DNA of 64,000 bases, taken from NCBI GenBank assembly GCA_947359465.1, contig OX375874.1, positions 90,833,672 to 90,897,671 of the forward strand, written 5' to 3'. Position 1 is the first letter of the stretch; every line of letters begins with the position of its first letter. Positions 1 to 12,169 of the stretch are shown here, piece after piece. This DNA is from Metellina segmentata (lineage: Eukaryota > Arthropoda > Arachnida > Araneae > Tetragnathidae). Under the pieces are notes generated by a model. That model had not been told where the DNA came from. It ran no database searches and saw only the letters and a program-made list of their open reading frames with translations. The translations under genes and the position numbers were made by a program.

Positions 1-2801
1 TCCTAATTCAAATAAAACGGGCTATAAGTCATGAAAAAAAGTCTGCAAGTCGCAACTGATATATGCTTATGAACCTTCAGAGGGTAAAATGGAAGATCAA
101 AAATTTTTTTTTATATATTTCTAGCTTATACGATAAAAATTTGTTTCAGTATCAACATATGATCCATAATGGAGTTTTAAAGTTATTTGTTGATTAAAAG
201 ATGATAAATTAAATTTGCTGATGTCGATGACTACGTAAAACGTAAAATACGACATTCCAAAACGCACACCAGGAGTTAAGAACGCAATTTCAAAATTTAG
301 CAACAAATACGTTAACTTGTATATACTTTTCAGTTGTGATGTCGTCGCCCCAAAACGGTAGCGTGAAAACAGTACGAATCGCACACAAGAAGAAGATATA
401 CAACAACTAAGATTTTTAAATTCTTATTATTCTAAGAACATTAAGAAAAATATACAGTATTTATCATAATATTAACATCATTACACCAATACATAAAAAT
501 ATTTTCTTCTTGATACGTCATGATTCCGCGGGCATAACTAGACGGCCGTCTAAACAAAAATCCCGACGTGTCAACTTAGACGGACAGAATACGTTGGAGA
601 ATGGGCAACACAGACGGCTGTCGTGGTTTGTTTTATTCGAGAAACAAAACAAAGTGGTTTTTTTATTCTCTAGTTTAAAGATTCTAACTTCGGGATCGTT
701 GAAGGTAGAGTGAAAATTTCAACAGATTTCAAATCAGCGTAAATTTCTACGCCAGATCGATATCAAAAACAGTTTTATTATTCAATTATTTACCATTTGA
801 TTATTTAATTATTTTTTAAATAATTATTTATTTATTTAAAGAAAATCACATTTAAGGTATCGATTTGGTGTCAAATTTTTCGCAGCTTTCAAATCCGTTG
901 AAATTTTCATTCTGTGTTTAACGATCCCGATTTTACAAAACCGAATTGATCAATGGCAGTCAAAAATGTTTATTTATTTCGCTCCTCTCCGTTCGAATCG
1001 TTTGGAGCAGGAAATGAAATCTGGCCGCTACAAGAGAAAAAACGTTCCCCATCTGTTTGAGACCGCTATGACGCCAGTCATGGAAATGGCGGCTCCGATC
1101 ATTTTTGTTACGCTCACAAACAACGCTCTCTAGGAAACCAACACCATGTGTTAGTATAAGCAACGTTTTAGTGACGTCACCCACCGATACATCACGGCCG
1201 CTAGATCACGGCTACCGTTTCTTAGGAAACCGAAGCTTAACCCCAGTAGTCCAAAACGAACGTCAAGGTAAAAGACGAAAACCAATCAGATATTATCTGG
1301 ACGAACATCACCTACAAAGGACGTTCTATTTCACTTGTTCTTCTCAAATCGCTATAAAAGTACAGCAGCTGGTGCCAGACAATAGCCAATTAGAATTTAT
1401 TCGGCATCCCAAAAATCCACGCGAATCGTTTTTCCTCTTTCCGATTAAATTAATTTACGTGATGGCCGAATTTCCAAGTAACCCTTCCTAAAGGTCGAGC
1501 ACACTGGACTTTATCACGATGTCACACAGTCGAAACATTGGTGTGATCTTTTCATTTTGATACTGAAGTGAAATCCAAATTAACTTTTAACAATAGCAAT
1601 CTGAAAAACTATATGATTAATCCTGAGCTGTCAATTCTTTATTAACTTTGTGTTACGAATAACACCTTGCTGTTAATGTAACATCCGTATTTCTTAGCTT
1701 GTTAAAAATTCATTTTTTTGCATTCGGCAAGACATGTGGCACTTTTGCTTTGTTCCAGGAGTAATTACTAGTGTTTCTTTCGTTTCAAGGAACCATCTTT
1801 TCACAGCGATGAATAAAATAACTGAATATGACATATTTTCCCTTCTTTCGGCAGTTCACAAGTAACACTAATGATGCTCAACGGCATTCAGTAAATTAAT
1901 TCTGATTGGACTGATAAAAAGGAATGCAATTAGTTTACCGTGTTGAAAGATCGTAATGAGAATACTTTCTGTGTGAAAAATTATTTATTTTGCGCATAAA
2001 TAAATAATACACAGAGATAATTTTTTATCATCTTAAAAGGATGAAGCTTTAATACGTTTAGGACATTCGCTTATTTTCATTTCTGTAATGTGTGTCTCAA
2101 AAGTCTGGACTGGAATCAAAAGTCTGGACAATTAGTGAAACTGCTGTTGTCAGATAGAAGTAACTGGTGAAAGGAAAATTGCGTTGAAAGAAACAAGTTG
2201 TTGGATTCATCAAGTGAGAGATACAAGTTAATAACCGATGTCAGCAGCATTTTCATCCCCAGATCTGAATCTCAGCTGATTTTGTTGAATTTCAGCACAT
2301 TTTGCAACAATATTTTACAGCAAATTTCGTTGGAATATTTTACAAAAAAAACACTCTCAAATCTTTGATTTTATGAGATGAATGAAAATGAGATCGACGG
2401 AGCATTCAATTGAAAAGTAGTTGTTTTAGTATTTTATAAATTGTAAATTTTCAGTGAATCACACTTATTTTAACACTTAACAAAATATTGTTCAGTATTG
2501 CAGTGAATCACATCGCAGTGAAATTAACAAAAATGTAATCATTATTTACTGTCATATTAACATCATTGAATATTGTAACAAAAACGTGTATTCTGTGAAA
2601 AAAAATGTTGACGAAATACGAATCCTCCTAAAGTATTTAGGATTTATTCCCATTTCTGTTGTGTGAGTGCCACATCACAAGATACTGATCAGCTATACGT
2701 TTCTGAACGAGTTTTCTTTTATAGCACATAGTATCGAAGAAGAAAACAATGATTTATACGTTAGATAATTCACAATCATTTAAGAATGTTTTTTAAACAT
2801 G
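1..2801. other. Gene-poor AT-rich region with Helitron-type modules
   Basis: No convincing gene is seen. Positions about 690-770 (+) and 842-935 (-) are two copies, in opposite orientation, of the module found inside the Helitron-like elements further right (a stretch resembling CAACGGATTTGAAATCTGCG followed by a CCAGATCGATA-like motif and AT-rich sequence). The longest open frame (1105-1491) has no ATG and no recognisable domain. The rest is AT-rich sequence without visible coding signal. Confidence 0.5.
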
Positions 2802-2803
2802 TA

Positions 2804-4023
2804 CACAGTCCAGTCACATTAATGTGACCACCTGTCTTTAGCCAGAATAACCACCTTTTGCAGAGCGAACCGCTGCGAGACGTGTAGGAAGAGAGTCAAA
2901 TAGGTTTCTGAAGGTGTTCACTGGGATGTTGAGCCGAGCCGACTCCAGTGACGTGGCCAGTTGCACTAGATTACGCTATTGAGGATCCATGGTGCGAACA
3001 GCCCGATCGAGGTGGTCCCACAGATTCTCGATTGGGTTTAAATCCGGTGAGCTTGCTGACCAGGGGAGTACGGTAAACTCATCCTGGTGCTCTTCGAACC
3101 ATGCACATACACTGCGAGCTGTATGACACCTCGCATTGTCCTGCTGGTAGATGCCATCATTCTGTGGAAAAATAATTCGCATGTAGGGGTGGACATGGTC
3201 CGCAAGGACAGATGCGCACTTGTGCTGATCCATCGTACCTTCCACAATGATGAGTGCACCCAGTGAATTCCAGGAAAACATTCCCCAAAACATAATGCTC
3301 CCTCCTCCAGCCTGGATCTTTCCGGCAATTGTTGCAGGGTGTTTGTTTTCAGACGTTTCACGCCGTATACGCCAACGTCCATCTGTCCTATGGAGCATAA
3401 AACGTGATTAATCGGAAAAAGCCACCTGTCGCCACTCTGTGGACGTCCAGTTGAGGTACTGGCGTGCAAATTCCAGTCTTCGTCGCTGATGAACAGCAGT
3501 CAGCATAGGTGAATTAACCAGGCGTCTGCTGCGGAGGCCCATGCGCAGCAACGTTCGCTGAAACGTTGTTGAGGATACACTCTTGGTAGCCCCTTGGTTC
3601 ATCTGGGCGGTCAGTTGCTCAACAGTTGCACGTCTATTCGCCCGAACGCATCTCCGTAGCCTTCGTTCGCCTCTGTCATCTATAGCCCGTGGTGCACCAC
3701 GTGTGCCACACGGCTGATTTTGGAAAGTACCATTTTGCCATGCACGGTATACTTTTACCACGGCGACACGCGAACAGTTCACAAAATTAGCCGTTTCCGA
3801 AATGCTTGTACCCTTGGCCCGAAAGCCAATAATCATGCCCTTTTAGACGTCGGATAAATCGCTACGTTTCTGCATTACGCCAACGATTGAAATTCTTTCC
3901 GATGCCCTAGGACAATCTTTATATACACTCCACTGCAATGTGCTGCCACCTGCCTTTTGTGATTGGTTATTTCACATTGACGTCGAAAGTAGGTGGTGGT
4001 CACATTAATGTGACTGGACTGTG
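2804..4023 (-). mobile_element. Tc1-like DNA transposon, both ends intact
   Basis: A 1220 bp element bounded by near-perfect inverted repeats of about 29 bp that start CACAGTCCAGTCACATTAAT and meet again at 3995-4023 in reverse complement. It is flanked by TA on both sides (2802-2803 and 4024-4025), the target duplication expected of the Tc1/mariner superfamily. A single transposase reading frame fills the minus strand. It is a recognisable but dead copy because the transposase has three stop codons. Confidence 0.93.
2838..3875 (-). pseudogene. Tc1-like transposase with three in-frame stops
   Basis: Reading from the ATG at 3875 to the TAA at 2838 gives 346 codons in one frame, the usual length for a Tc1 transposase, broken by three nonsense codons and no frameshift. 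The stops are TAA at codon 11 (upstream of the residues MIIGFRAKG), TAA at 3408-3410 directly after the catalytic residues FSD, and TAG right after MDPQ at 2976. The paired helix-turn-helix region (about residues 15-120) and a DD34E triad are visible: D in FSD, D in QQDNARCH, E in NPIENLWD. The second stop replaces the residue after the first catalytic D, usually Glu. It cannot make active enzyme without stop read-through. Confidence 0.92.
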
Positions 4024-4075
4024 TATGTGTTTCACTAGGGTATGGAACTTCTTCAAAGTAATGTATGAAGGGTGC

Positions 4076-4076
<1 letters not shown>

Positions 4077-4154
<78 letters not shown>

Positions 4155-4190
4155 GTGTGTGCGTGTGCGTGTGTGTGCGTGTGTGTGTGT
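4077..4190. repeat. (GT)n microsatellite
   Basis: About 114 bp of GT dinucleotides, pure at first and interrupted by GC steps in the last 45 bp. It starts about 50 bp beyond the right end of the Tc1 element. The open frames across it (poly Cys-Val or Thr-His) are artefacts of the repeat. Confidence 0.97.
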
Positions 4191-5589
4191 CAGGGAAATG
4201 TCGCTGTCATATTTTAGCTGTCGAGATATGAAACACGTCCTACAGGGTTTGTGTATTTGAGTTAACACAGGGAAATGTCATGATCATATTTGAAACTCGA
4301 TTATTCAGCTTGTAGTATATAAATCAGAAAGTTTCTTGTCTAGCATTAGTTAGTTGGATTTGTTAGGAACGACTGTGTTGTATACTCCTCGTATAGTGTT
4401 GTCTTAAAATTATTTTATTCCCTTCATCCCTCTTCAAGGTTGTTTTCCTCTGTCCTCAATCGAGTACAAATTGCCTACCGTGAATTACGAATTGAATGTC
4501 AATCATTAATAACATGTTATTCATTAATAAAAAAGTATTCTTTAGCGTAATTCACTGGAATGTATTCTTATCAGGGGCACTTCCAAGATTTCATTCTGGG
4601 GGTACCCAAATATATGTTAGGGGAATTGGTTGAAATAATCAAAATTATTTATAAAAACATACAATAAAGTCCCGTTACCTTAATTAGTACTTAATTAATA
4701 CTCGTTGATTAAGTTTTCACCAAATAAATGATTAATTTTAATTAATTGTTGATGTACGCCAATAAACATTTATATTCAGCATGTAGCATCTTTACCTTCG
4801 CACAATGTATTCATTTTTAATTTAAATCTTAGAAAACGTTTCTAACTTGGAAAATCCAGTAGATTATGCTTTGTTTGATGAAAAAATATTTAAACATAAT
4901 AGATATACCTTTGAACACCAGCTTCAATTACATTTTAATCAACAATATAGCAAACAAAATACGGAAGTAAGATAGTTTTTTTTAAAGGGGTAGAGAGAGG
5001 CACTTCAGCCGTTTGCGTTTTTATACATCGAAACTTTCAAATTAGGCATTGTTATATGTTATAAAATGTGTATATTTTATTCAAAAATTTCCACATCATA
5101 AAAATGTGTTAATATTGTTGAAATTGAATGGATCTAAATAGGTAAAAACCCAAGAATCTAAGGCTTGGTAATTAGATACAGTTGGAATGACTTTACTTTC
5201 CGAATGAGGTGTATCCTCTTAGGTTCTAATGTAATCTGGTGATAAAGCAATTTTCTGTGATGATAGACAGGGAATCACAGCGGAATCGCTCTCAACATCT
5301 TAAAACAGAACTATAGAGGATTGTATTTAGTTTCAAACAAGTATTATTAATGTACTTGTTGGAGGTGATAGACCCTGAAACCTTTTATAATGTCGCTCGA
5401 ACGAGAAGGCTGTCGACCTTGGGTCAATCGATTTTTGAAGAGGTTTGAAAGGTGGTTAGGTGCCTTAGGCAGCATAAATAGTGATTGCCTTGGGTGGTTT
5501 TACCCCGCCAATGCATTATCACGGCTCTCGCGTACGTCACCGAACCAAAAACTTAAAACCAGAATCAATTTTGGTTGCGTCAAAACCTA
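4191..5589. other. Non-coding AT-rich stretch
   Basis: I see no gene, RNA gene or clear repeat border here. Short open frames near 5390-5770 have no recognisable domain; the second of them runs into the Helitron-like element that begins near 5590. Confidence 0.4.
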
Positions 5590-6549
5590 TCTCTAATATC
5601 ATAAGAGGAAGTGTTTGTCTGCTTGTTTGTGGTCTGACTCAAAATCCTGACGAATCTATGGCACTTACAGTAATGGGATTTGGCACACAGGTAGTCCGAA
5701 GTTTTTGCAATTGTTGGGTTACGGCGAATTTTAAAATTCACTCTAGAACATTTTTAATTGAATTTATTTGAAAATTAATCAGTATTGAATGCAACAGCAT
5801 AGAAGATCACGGATTCTAAACTTATTTTTTTTTTTTCGTTTCATTTTTCATTTTGCACGGGGGAATGATTTTCCAGCAGACGATAAAAAACAAAAACATT
5901 CGATTGGAGTTATTTAGTTCCTTTTCCTATCTCCTAGACCGTTAAAGATAGAGTAAAAATGTCAACGGATTTAAAATCTACGGAAAATTTTACAATACAT
6001 CGATATCTAAAAATATGATTTTCTTTAAATAAATAAAAATTTAAATTGAATATATTTTATATTTTCGCAAGAGATTGTGACGTCACTTTAACCTTCGCGT
6101 TGAAATAATAAACATATTACATTTCATGCCCTTTTACAATTTCAGCGAAAGAAAGCAAAAAAAAAAAACATTTTGGCTGGCATTGTTTAGTTCTTTTTAG
6201 TAAAATCAGGATTGTTAAAGAGAGATTTAAAATTTCAAAGGATTTGAAATCTGCGGAAAATTTGACACCAGATAGATACCTTATACGTTTAATTTTCTTT
6301 GAATAAATAATTTTTCAATTAAATAATTATATATTTTGGTTTGCGAAACAAACTAACACCACGGGCAACTCAGTTATGGCTGTTATCCAGTAGGCTAGAA
6401 TTTCCCATTTGGTTTGAGACGCAAACCAAAGTATCCTTGATGGCTGTTATCCAATAGGCTACGAACTCCCATTTGGTTTGCGAAACAAACCAATAACCCT
6501 ACAAAAGCAACTGGCACGGGCAACGCCGGGCTAGCCCACTACCTCCTAG
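5590..6549 (+). mobile_element. Helitron-like non-autonomous element, family 1
   Basis: The left end TCTCTAATATCATAAGAGGA, preceded by A, matches the AT-rich start typical of insect Helitrons, followed by the phrase around GGAAGTGTTTGTCTG. The right end carries a GC-rich palindromic stretch (CACGGGCAACGCCGGGCTAG) and ends in CTAG at 6546-6549. Inside are two direct copies of a ~125 bp module (about 5938-6062 and 6212-6336). The same ends and module recur near 45 kb, 48 kb and 54 kb. No helicase coding sequence is present. The base after the final CTAG is A, not the usual T, so the right border is less certain. Confidence 0.7.
6374..6495. repeat. Tandem duplication, 64 bp period
   Basis: Two diverged copies of a unit starting TGGCTGTTATCCARTAGGCT begin at 6377 and 6441. 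Each ends in a TTTGGTTTGCGAAACAAACC-like palindromic stretch, which also occurs just before the first copy (about 6336-6358) and again near 9310 and 9481. Confidence 0.75.
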
Positions 6550-7384
6550 ATAATAAAGCCATCTGACTAGTTTATGACGTCACCAGCAAAAGGGTAAAAG
6601 TCTTCCGATCGCAAATTCAGAAAACCTTTGAAAACGAGATTGTCTGCTAAAAAAGCAGTGAGTATCGTGGTATACAATTAAAGGGTTCTAAGCTAAAACA
6701 GAATTTGTTAAAGATTGTTAAAACTAAGAAAAATACTCTAAGAAATATCCATTTCCATGGAAAATTACTTTTATTAATGTACAAGCTCAGTATTTGGGTA
6801 CATAGAAAAAGCACAAATTTACATACACAAAATGTACACACAAAGCATGCAACAAATTTTTTATGCTTTACATTCGAGGCAATTCTATAATTAGACTCTT
6901 GAGGCCTATTACAGTTGTTGAATAGATATAAAAGCAAATTATTGGTTAATAAAATACAAAAACGTCTATAAATATGTACACAACAGAAAGAAAAATTAAG
7001 ATGCTTTCATTTTATTTACTGATGCCTAAGTTTAAATATGAATGCTATTGTAGACAAGGCATCTAACAAAATTCTAACTTTTATTAAAACATTTTTATGG
7101 TACATTATATAATGGAAATGACGAAACAACCGAAGATGCATAAATAATAGGAATGAATGTGCCCGTAGGTCATAGAGGAGAAGTTGACTAGGCAATTAAA
7201 ACAACAGGAAGAGACTCGGGTGAATTGCATTAGACATCCTTAAAGGGAAAGCCGGAGAAAAAAAAATGAAAATGTTCCAACCCTGGATTTAACACAATTT
7301 TACCTTTTATCCTGTGTTAATGTTTCTAGATTTCTTTTATTTGGTAATTTGATCATCTTGTCATTTTTGGACCGACAATAGTTT

Positions 7385-7795
7385 TCAAAGGTGTATTTGT
7401 AGCTGATCGCAAAACTTCATAATTTTAGTTGATGAATACCACTCGCATGGTGTAATACTTATTTCCTTAGATATCAGTACTTCCAGAGTTGCACGCAATA
7501 AAAAACATGCGTTGGTTTTTGATACTTTAAAAAATTCACTCTCAAACTCTCTCCCAATTAATTTTTGCAGAACAATAAAATTATGCATTATGACATTTAC
7601 AGCATCCACAGCTGGGTACTTTAATCCACCTCTGTCAAAATTATGGATATGCTGAAAGCCTGAATGATTAATTAGTAGTTTTTCAATATCCAAATTGCCA
7701 CTACAACTTTCAAATTTAATCCTTTTTACAACTGAATGACAACAATAACCAGCCAACTATGTGATTAAAGGAATGTTATCAGAAATTGAATCTAT
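7385..7795 (-). pseudogene. P-element/THAP-type transposase relic
   Basis: A 123-codon open frame without an ATG (it opens at a TTG just after a TAG). It reads LAGYCCHSVVKR near the start and DRGGLKYPAVDAV in the middle. This order resembles the C-terminal part of P-element/THAP9-like transposases (an IAGYV-type motif, then a DRGGL-type motif). There are no catalytic residues to assess and no visible ends. It could also be another transposon family sharing this module. Confidence 0.5.
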
Positions 7796-8752
7796 GTCAC
7801 TATCCGCGACCTCAATATGTGGAATCAATATGTCTTCATAAACACATATAAACACTTTTATACATCATTATATTTCACAGTAGAATCCGCGTATTGTAAT
7901 TACTTCGACTCCCAAAGTTTGATAACAATAACGGAGTAATAATATTAACCAAAAAATCTGAAAAGTGCTGTTCTATAGATATTTGTAGTACACAGATTTT
8001 GATTTAACCAAAAGAGCACATTAGGCTTATTCAAAAAAGTTATGTTTGTGAATTGTTGGATATCATTATAATACGATATATTATTAAACTTGCTGAATAT
8101 TTGACATAACCAAAGGAAAATAAAACAAGATGGTTACAGATGTTGGGCCTTTGGTGATTCGAAAAGAATTTCGTAACCTAACAAATATTTCATTGGTTTT
8201 AGTTACTTAAAGTATATTAAAAATGAAATCAACATACCTTTTTCTCCCTTTCTTAGCAACTGCGAGTATAAAATTGAAACAGCTACATTCTACGTTTATG
8301 AGCGGTGGCAACGGCCTGGGCGATTTTTTTTTTAGGCGAACTTCTTAAGTTGCCAAGGAAAGAATTATTTCAAAACTCTTTTTTTTTCAAAAAATATTTG
8401 TCTTTTTACACTGGAAAATGAAAGCTTGAAAACACATTTGAGTAAAGAGAAAAAGATTTTTAAAAGAAAAAAAGCAACAAATAATACAACCTGATACGTC
8501 AAAAATGTTCCATGAAAAAATAATAAAAAACGAAAATTCCAGAAATAGCAAAAAAACAAAACTCTTAAACGTTTCGTGAAAAAAATCTCTCTATATTAAA
8601 AAAAAGTTACCGCCGCCACCGCAGGATTGAAAACTGTGCTGTTTAGCTCGATTCTTAGACGGTTTCCCTAGAAAGTTCGGGTCAGAAAAATATGAAATTA
8701 ACATTGTTTGTTCTTCATCGTGTTCCCTGGACAATTCTAAAGATCTTTTTCC

Positions 8753-9252
8753 GATGCGTTTATTAGTTTAGGGTAGGAGCCTGCAATTCTGATGATTGCG
8801 AGATCGGCGCTTCGACCTGGTTAAAGACCGTCGTGTTCACTAATGGTGACTGGGGAACTTTAAATAGGTCGTGGTCACAAAGTCCCCCATGTTCCCATAC
8901 CAAATCAATACCTCTGGGGGTACCTGATCAGGGGGTTATCGGCCTCTGATTGGTATCTAAATTACGATATGTGTGAGTGAATGAATGTATGAAAGGGACC
9001 ATCCTGTAAAACGGATGTGTCATGTACTTCGAGCAAAGACGGACTTCCTCCCAATGGGTCTCAATAACATGGAAGGCGCACCCCCTTCGCCTCTTGCCGT
9101 CTTCGACGGGCCTGGCACTCCACCGGTCTGCCAGTGTAGGCATAAGAAACAACAACAACAGATCGTAAAGTTGGGAGATTAACACGGTTTACTTAAAATT
9201 GTACAGGGCACAAGATGCAGAATATTTTTTACTGATACGGCTATTAGTTTAG
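8753..9252. repeat. Inserted GC-richer block between imperfect direct repeats
   Basis: The phrase TATTAGTTTAGGGT occurs at about 8760 and again at about 9241, with similar preceding bases, bracketing a compositionally distinct block that ends in an AACAACAACAACAG run (9149-9162). This could be a SINE-like insertion and its duplicated target, but no clear pol III A/B box pair was found. Confidence 0.35.
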
Positions 9253-9309
9253 GGTGCATTAAGTGTTAAAGTAAAAAAAAGTGAAATCACTTGTGAAAGA
9301 ACTATTGGT

Positions 9310-9605
9310 TTGGGAAACAAACTAAACGGTATTGCGTAGCAAACCCCGGGGGTCGGCGAGCGTATGCGATCAGTAGGCGCAGCCCTCGCTGTGACGTCAT
9401 GGACCGGAAAGTCAAATCAGGATAATACGAATTATTCAGATAGTTTCGCTGTCCAGGAGATTCACTCTACGAAAGGAATGTTGGTTTGCGAAGTAAACCA
9501 AATGGCATATGTGAAAGCAGTGTTATAGCAGTGGCATATGTGAAAGTATTGCGTAGCAATCCCCGGGGATTGGCGAGCGTAAGCGAACAGGGGGCGGAGC
9601 ACCCT
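9310..9605. repeat. Two copies of a GC-rich GGCGAGCG interspersed repeat
   Basis: ATTGCGTAGCAAACCCCGGG with GGCGAGCGTATGCGATCAGT (about 9331-9385) and ATTGCGTAGCAATCCCCGGG with GGCGAGCGTAAGCGAACAGG (about 9550-9600) are diverged copies, each preceded by a TTGGTTTG...AAACCAA-type stretch. A third copy runs off the right edge of the window on the minus strand (63958-64000). Confidence 0.7.
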
Positions 9606-10075
9606 AGTTGTAATAAATAAAAATTCCACAACTGTAGAAATACAAATAAATGAACCAATGGTATCACAGAAAAAAAATTTAAAAGGACCAAGGCAAAGGA
9701 TATTTTAAAATCCAAAATAACCAATGGAAGCAAAGAAAAATTTTCAAACGAACCGATGAAATCAAACAACTTTAACGGATTTTGGAAGAACTTTCTAGAA
9801 TATTCAAATGAAAAGTGAAAGTTACCGTTTGCGTGGTTGCCCTGAAACTACAATTTCCGTAAAGACATATGGGTTGCCTTAATCTACCGTAACTCACTAC
9901 TGAAAGTGCGCCGAAAAAAAACCCGCCAAAGCTGTTGCCACCGCTCATAAACGTAGAGTGTAGCTGTACTGAATCATATACCTTTTGATCGTTACGTCAT
10001 ATAAGGTTTATGTATCCGTCAGACGGCCTTATAAATCTTGCAGGTAGTGGCTAGCCATGCAGTGGCTAGTCACTT

Positions 10076-10304
10076 TATATAAAGACTAAACTCGTCCAAA
10101 AACCAAATGACTCGACTATCTCGATAGTCGGTCTATATACCATCACAGGACCGAGGAAAGGAACCCCTGGTTAATAAATATGACGTAAGGGAGAGCCGTC
10201 CCTATGTGTGTATGTTGTCCCATTTTCCTTACAAATAATTTATAATTATTTCTATTGCCTGAAATGCTGACCACACAAGTCAGTCCCGTCAGTTACATCG
10301 GCTA
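10076..10304. mobile_element. Possible short Helitron-like element
   Basis: An AT-rich start (TTTATATAAAGACTAAACTC) lies a few bases right of a CTAG/T junction at 10066-10070, and the stretch ends in CGGCTAG followed by T at 10304. An 8 bp perfect palindrome CGACTATC-TC-GATAGTCG sits at 10113-10130. The ends fit Helitron rules only loosely. Confidence 0.35.
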
Positions 10305-11139
10305 GTATATAACCTCGGCCATCTTTACCTTACTATGAAACGAAAAGAACCTAATGAATACTAAACTAACGTAAAGTAAGTATCCAAAATAAACTGATCA
10401 GGAAGTCAGAAATTGCTTAAATCGTTAATTGGGAACAGTTCGATAAAACAAACAAAGAAAATTAACTTGCTTTTTCAAGTTTAAGTTCCTTAAGGACCCT
10501 TAGTTGCATCTTCATGAATTAAATAATTATATATTTACCCTTTTATTCTAGTCTGGAGGTTTTTGATTATTAACATTGATATGCCCATGAATTTAAAATG
10601 TTATATTTACTTATTTAGGGTCTAGGGGCCTAAGAGTTCTCTCTTAAGATGTGCTTATGAATTAAAATGGATTAGTTGCTTTTTTTTTTTTCGGTTTTCT
10701 GGGCTAAAATTCTGCATTGGTGCATGAAAAAGAACAAAAAAAATGGAGGGACAGAAGATGATTACATAAGATGATGGCGATTATGATTCTTATTGAAATG
10801 GCTAGGTAACATTGACATTTTTTGAGATTACAATATTTCCAATTACGTCATCAATTAATCGGTTTAAAGGGAAACTTCATTTGAATTTATAAATTTAAAC
10901 TTTATCTGTAATTTAAATCAATTATTCACATTCATGCATAGTGTATAAGAAGAAAATTGTATTGCTGATTTGATAACAATGTTCTTTTATGCTAGACACA
11001 ATGGAAAATTGTCAAAATTCAGAACATCGTTTTAATATGTTTTCTTCGAATTATTTCTGTTACCTTGTGATTGAAATTCGACAATTCAACTAAAACATAA
11101 ATTATTTTTAATCTTCCATCCAAATTGTTACTTTTTCAG

Positions 11140-11458
11140 TGTACCGATAATTTCCTTTTAAAACTACAAAAAATTAGAAATGAGACTGGACAACCACACA
11201 GGTTGAGCCAAAGTATCATTCCATACGAGTACTGGGAAGACGAAAGAAATGTAGAAAGGTGTTTTTACAATTCTTATGCCTGTTTGTGTTTTTAAAAAGT
11301 TAAAATATATTTAAAGTGCTTAAAATAATATAGATGTACAAATATCGTATCCATTACTGAGAAAGAGAAACACATTCGTGAAAATTAAATACGGAACACT
11401 TGTGATACATTTGTTTATTTCAAGGAGTCTGGAGCAAAATTACCTGGAAGGGACCTGA
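11140..11458 (+). CDS. Possible 3'-terminal exon pair of an unrecognised gene
   Basis: A good acceptor (TTACTTTTTCAG, ending 11139) precedes a 119 bp stretch open in one frame only, reading CTDNFLLKLQKIRNETGQPH and ending NVER before GTGTTT at 11259. A second acceptor-like TTTATTTCAAG ends at 11424; splicing there keeps the frame, adds SLEQNYLEGT and reaches TGA at 11456-11458. AATAAA follows within ten bases. I do not recognise the protein and found no upstream exon. The composition looks more protein-like than the surrounding sequence, but chance cannot be excluded. Confidence 0.35.
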
Positions 11459-11599
11459 AGTCAGAATAAAAATGTGATGCCTTCAGGAATAAGTTTTAAG
11501 TTGTTTTAAGAGATCATGAGAGAAAGTGTTACATTTATTTGCTACAAGATGGCAGCACTAACAAAGAATTTCAAAATTGAAGATTAGCTCACGAAATAA

Positions 11600-11830
11600 T
11601 GTTTCATGCTTGCGCTAAAAAGGTTGCGAGTTCGCAATTCGTTCCAACAAAAGACAGTTGTGTAAAAAGGGGAGGGGGGTGCTTCACGTTAAATCTGTCG
11701 TTGTATCAAAGGTCCTCACGTTGACGGGGAGTGGAAGTTTGAAAGTTGGGTGCTAGCTCAGTGTTTTCGTCATCTGATCATTGTTAAAATTACGAAGAAT
11801 TGTTCTTGCTAGTTGTAGAAATCTTCAACC
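11600..11830 (+). mobile_element. Old copy of the tRNA-derived SINE
   Basis: Diverged copy of the family described at 12672-13010. The tRNA-related head survives as GGTTGCGAGTTCGCAATTCG (about 11620), and the core phrases CACGTTAAATCTGTCG, GTCCTCACGTTGA and TCGTCATCTGATC follow in order. Confidence 0.65.
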
Positions 11831-12169
11831 TTCCACAGCCTTTGGTACCCTTCTAGTTTATAATGTTCTTCAAGGAACACTAAATGTAAATAACAATTTA
11901 AGACAGTGTTTCTCAAGCTTTTGTTGTCTTTTCAAATTCAACCTAAACATGTTTTAACTTATCACGAAAAACCGACGTAATCACGTATTGGTTGAGACCT
12001 GTTTACTAACCTGTTTCTGTTTTTAGTCTTTGATGTTGCTGCGGACAGAGAGAAAGATCTTTCACAGATATATACGTTGATACAATATTGAATTTGTACT
12101 CAGTAGTCTATTCCATAAACGCAAAGGAAAACTTCAAAATTTTGTTGGAACACAGGTTGAAGAACCCTA

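Larger units (their letters stand above)
8279..9967. mobile_element. 1.7 kb element with terminal inverted repeats, unclassified
   Basis: The left end (8279 onward) and the reverse complement of the right end (9967 downward) share ACAGCTACAYTCTACGTTTA and continue with ATGAGCGGTGGCAAC; weaker similarity reaches about 75 bp. No target duplication is evident. Inside lie a sub-repeat shared with 50155-50250 (8600-8690), a GC-richer block 8753-9180, and two GGCGAGCG-type repeats (about 9330-9390, 9545-9600). No transposase was recognised, so it is probably non-autonomous. Confidence 0.65.

Noticed and set aside
1105..1491. 128-codon + strand frame
   Set aside because: It opens at a TTG, has no recognisable domain, no splice context and no supporting signals. 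The TATAAAAG near 1352 lies inside it and has no gene downstream.
3938..4268. Open frames over the GT microsatellite
   Set aside because: They are a by-product of a dinucleotide repeat lacking stops; no gene.
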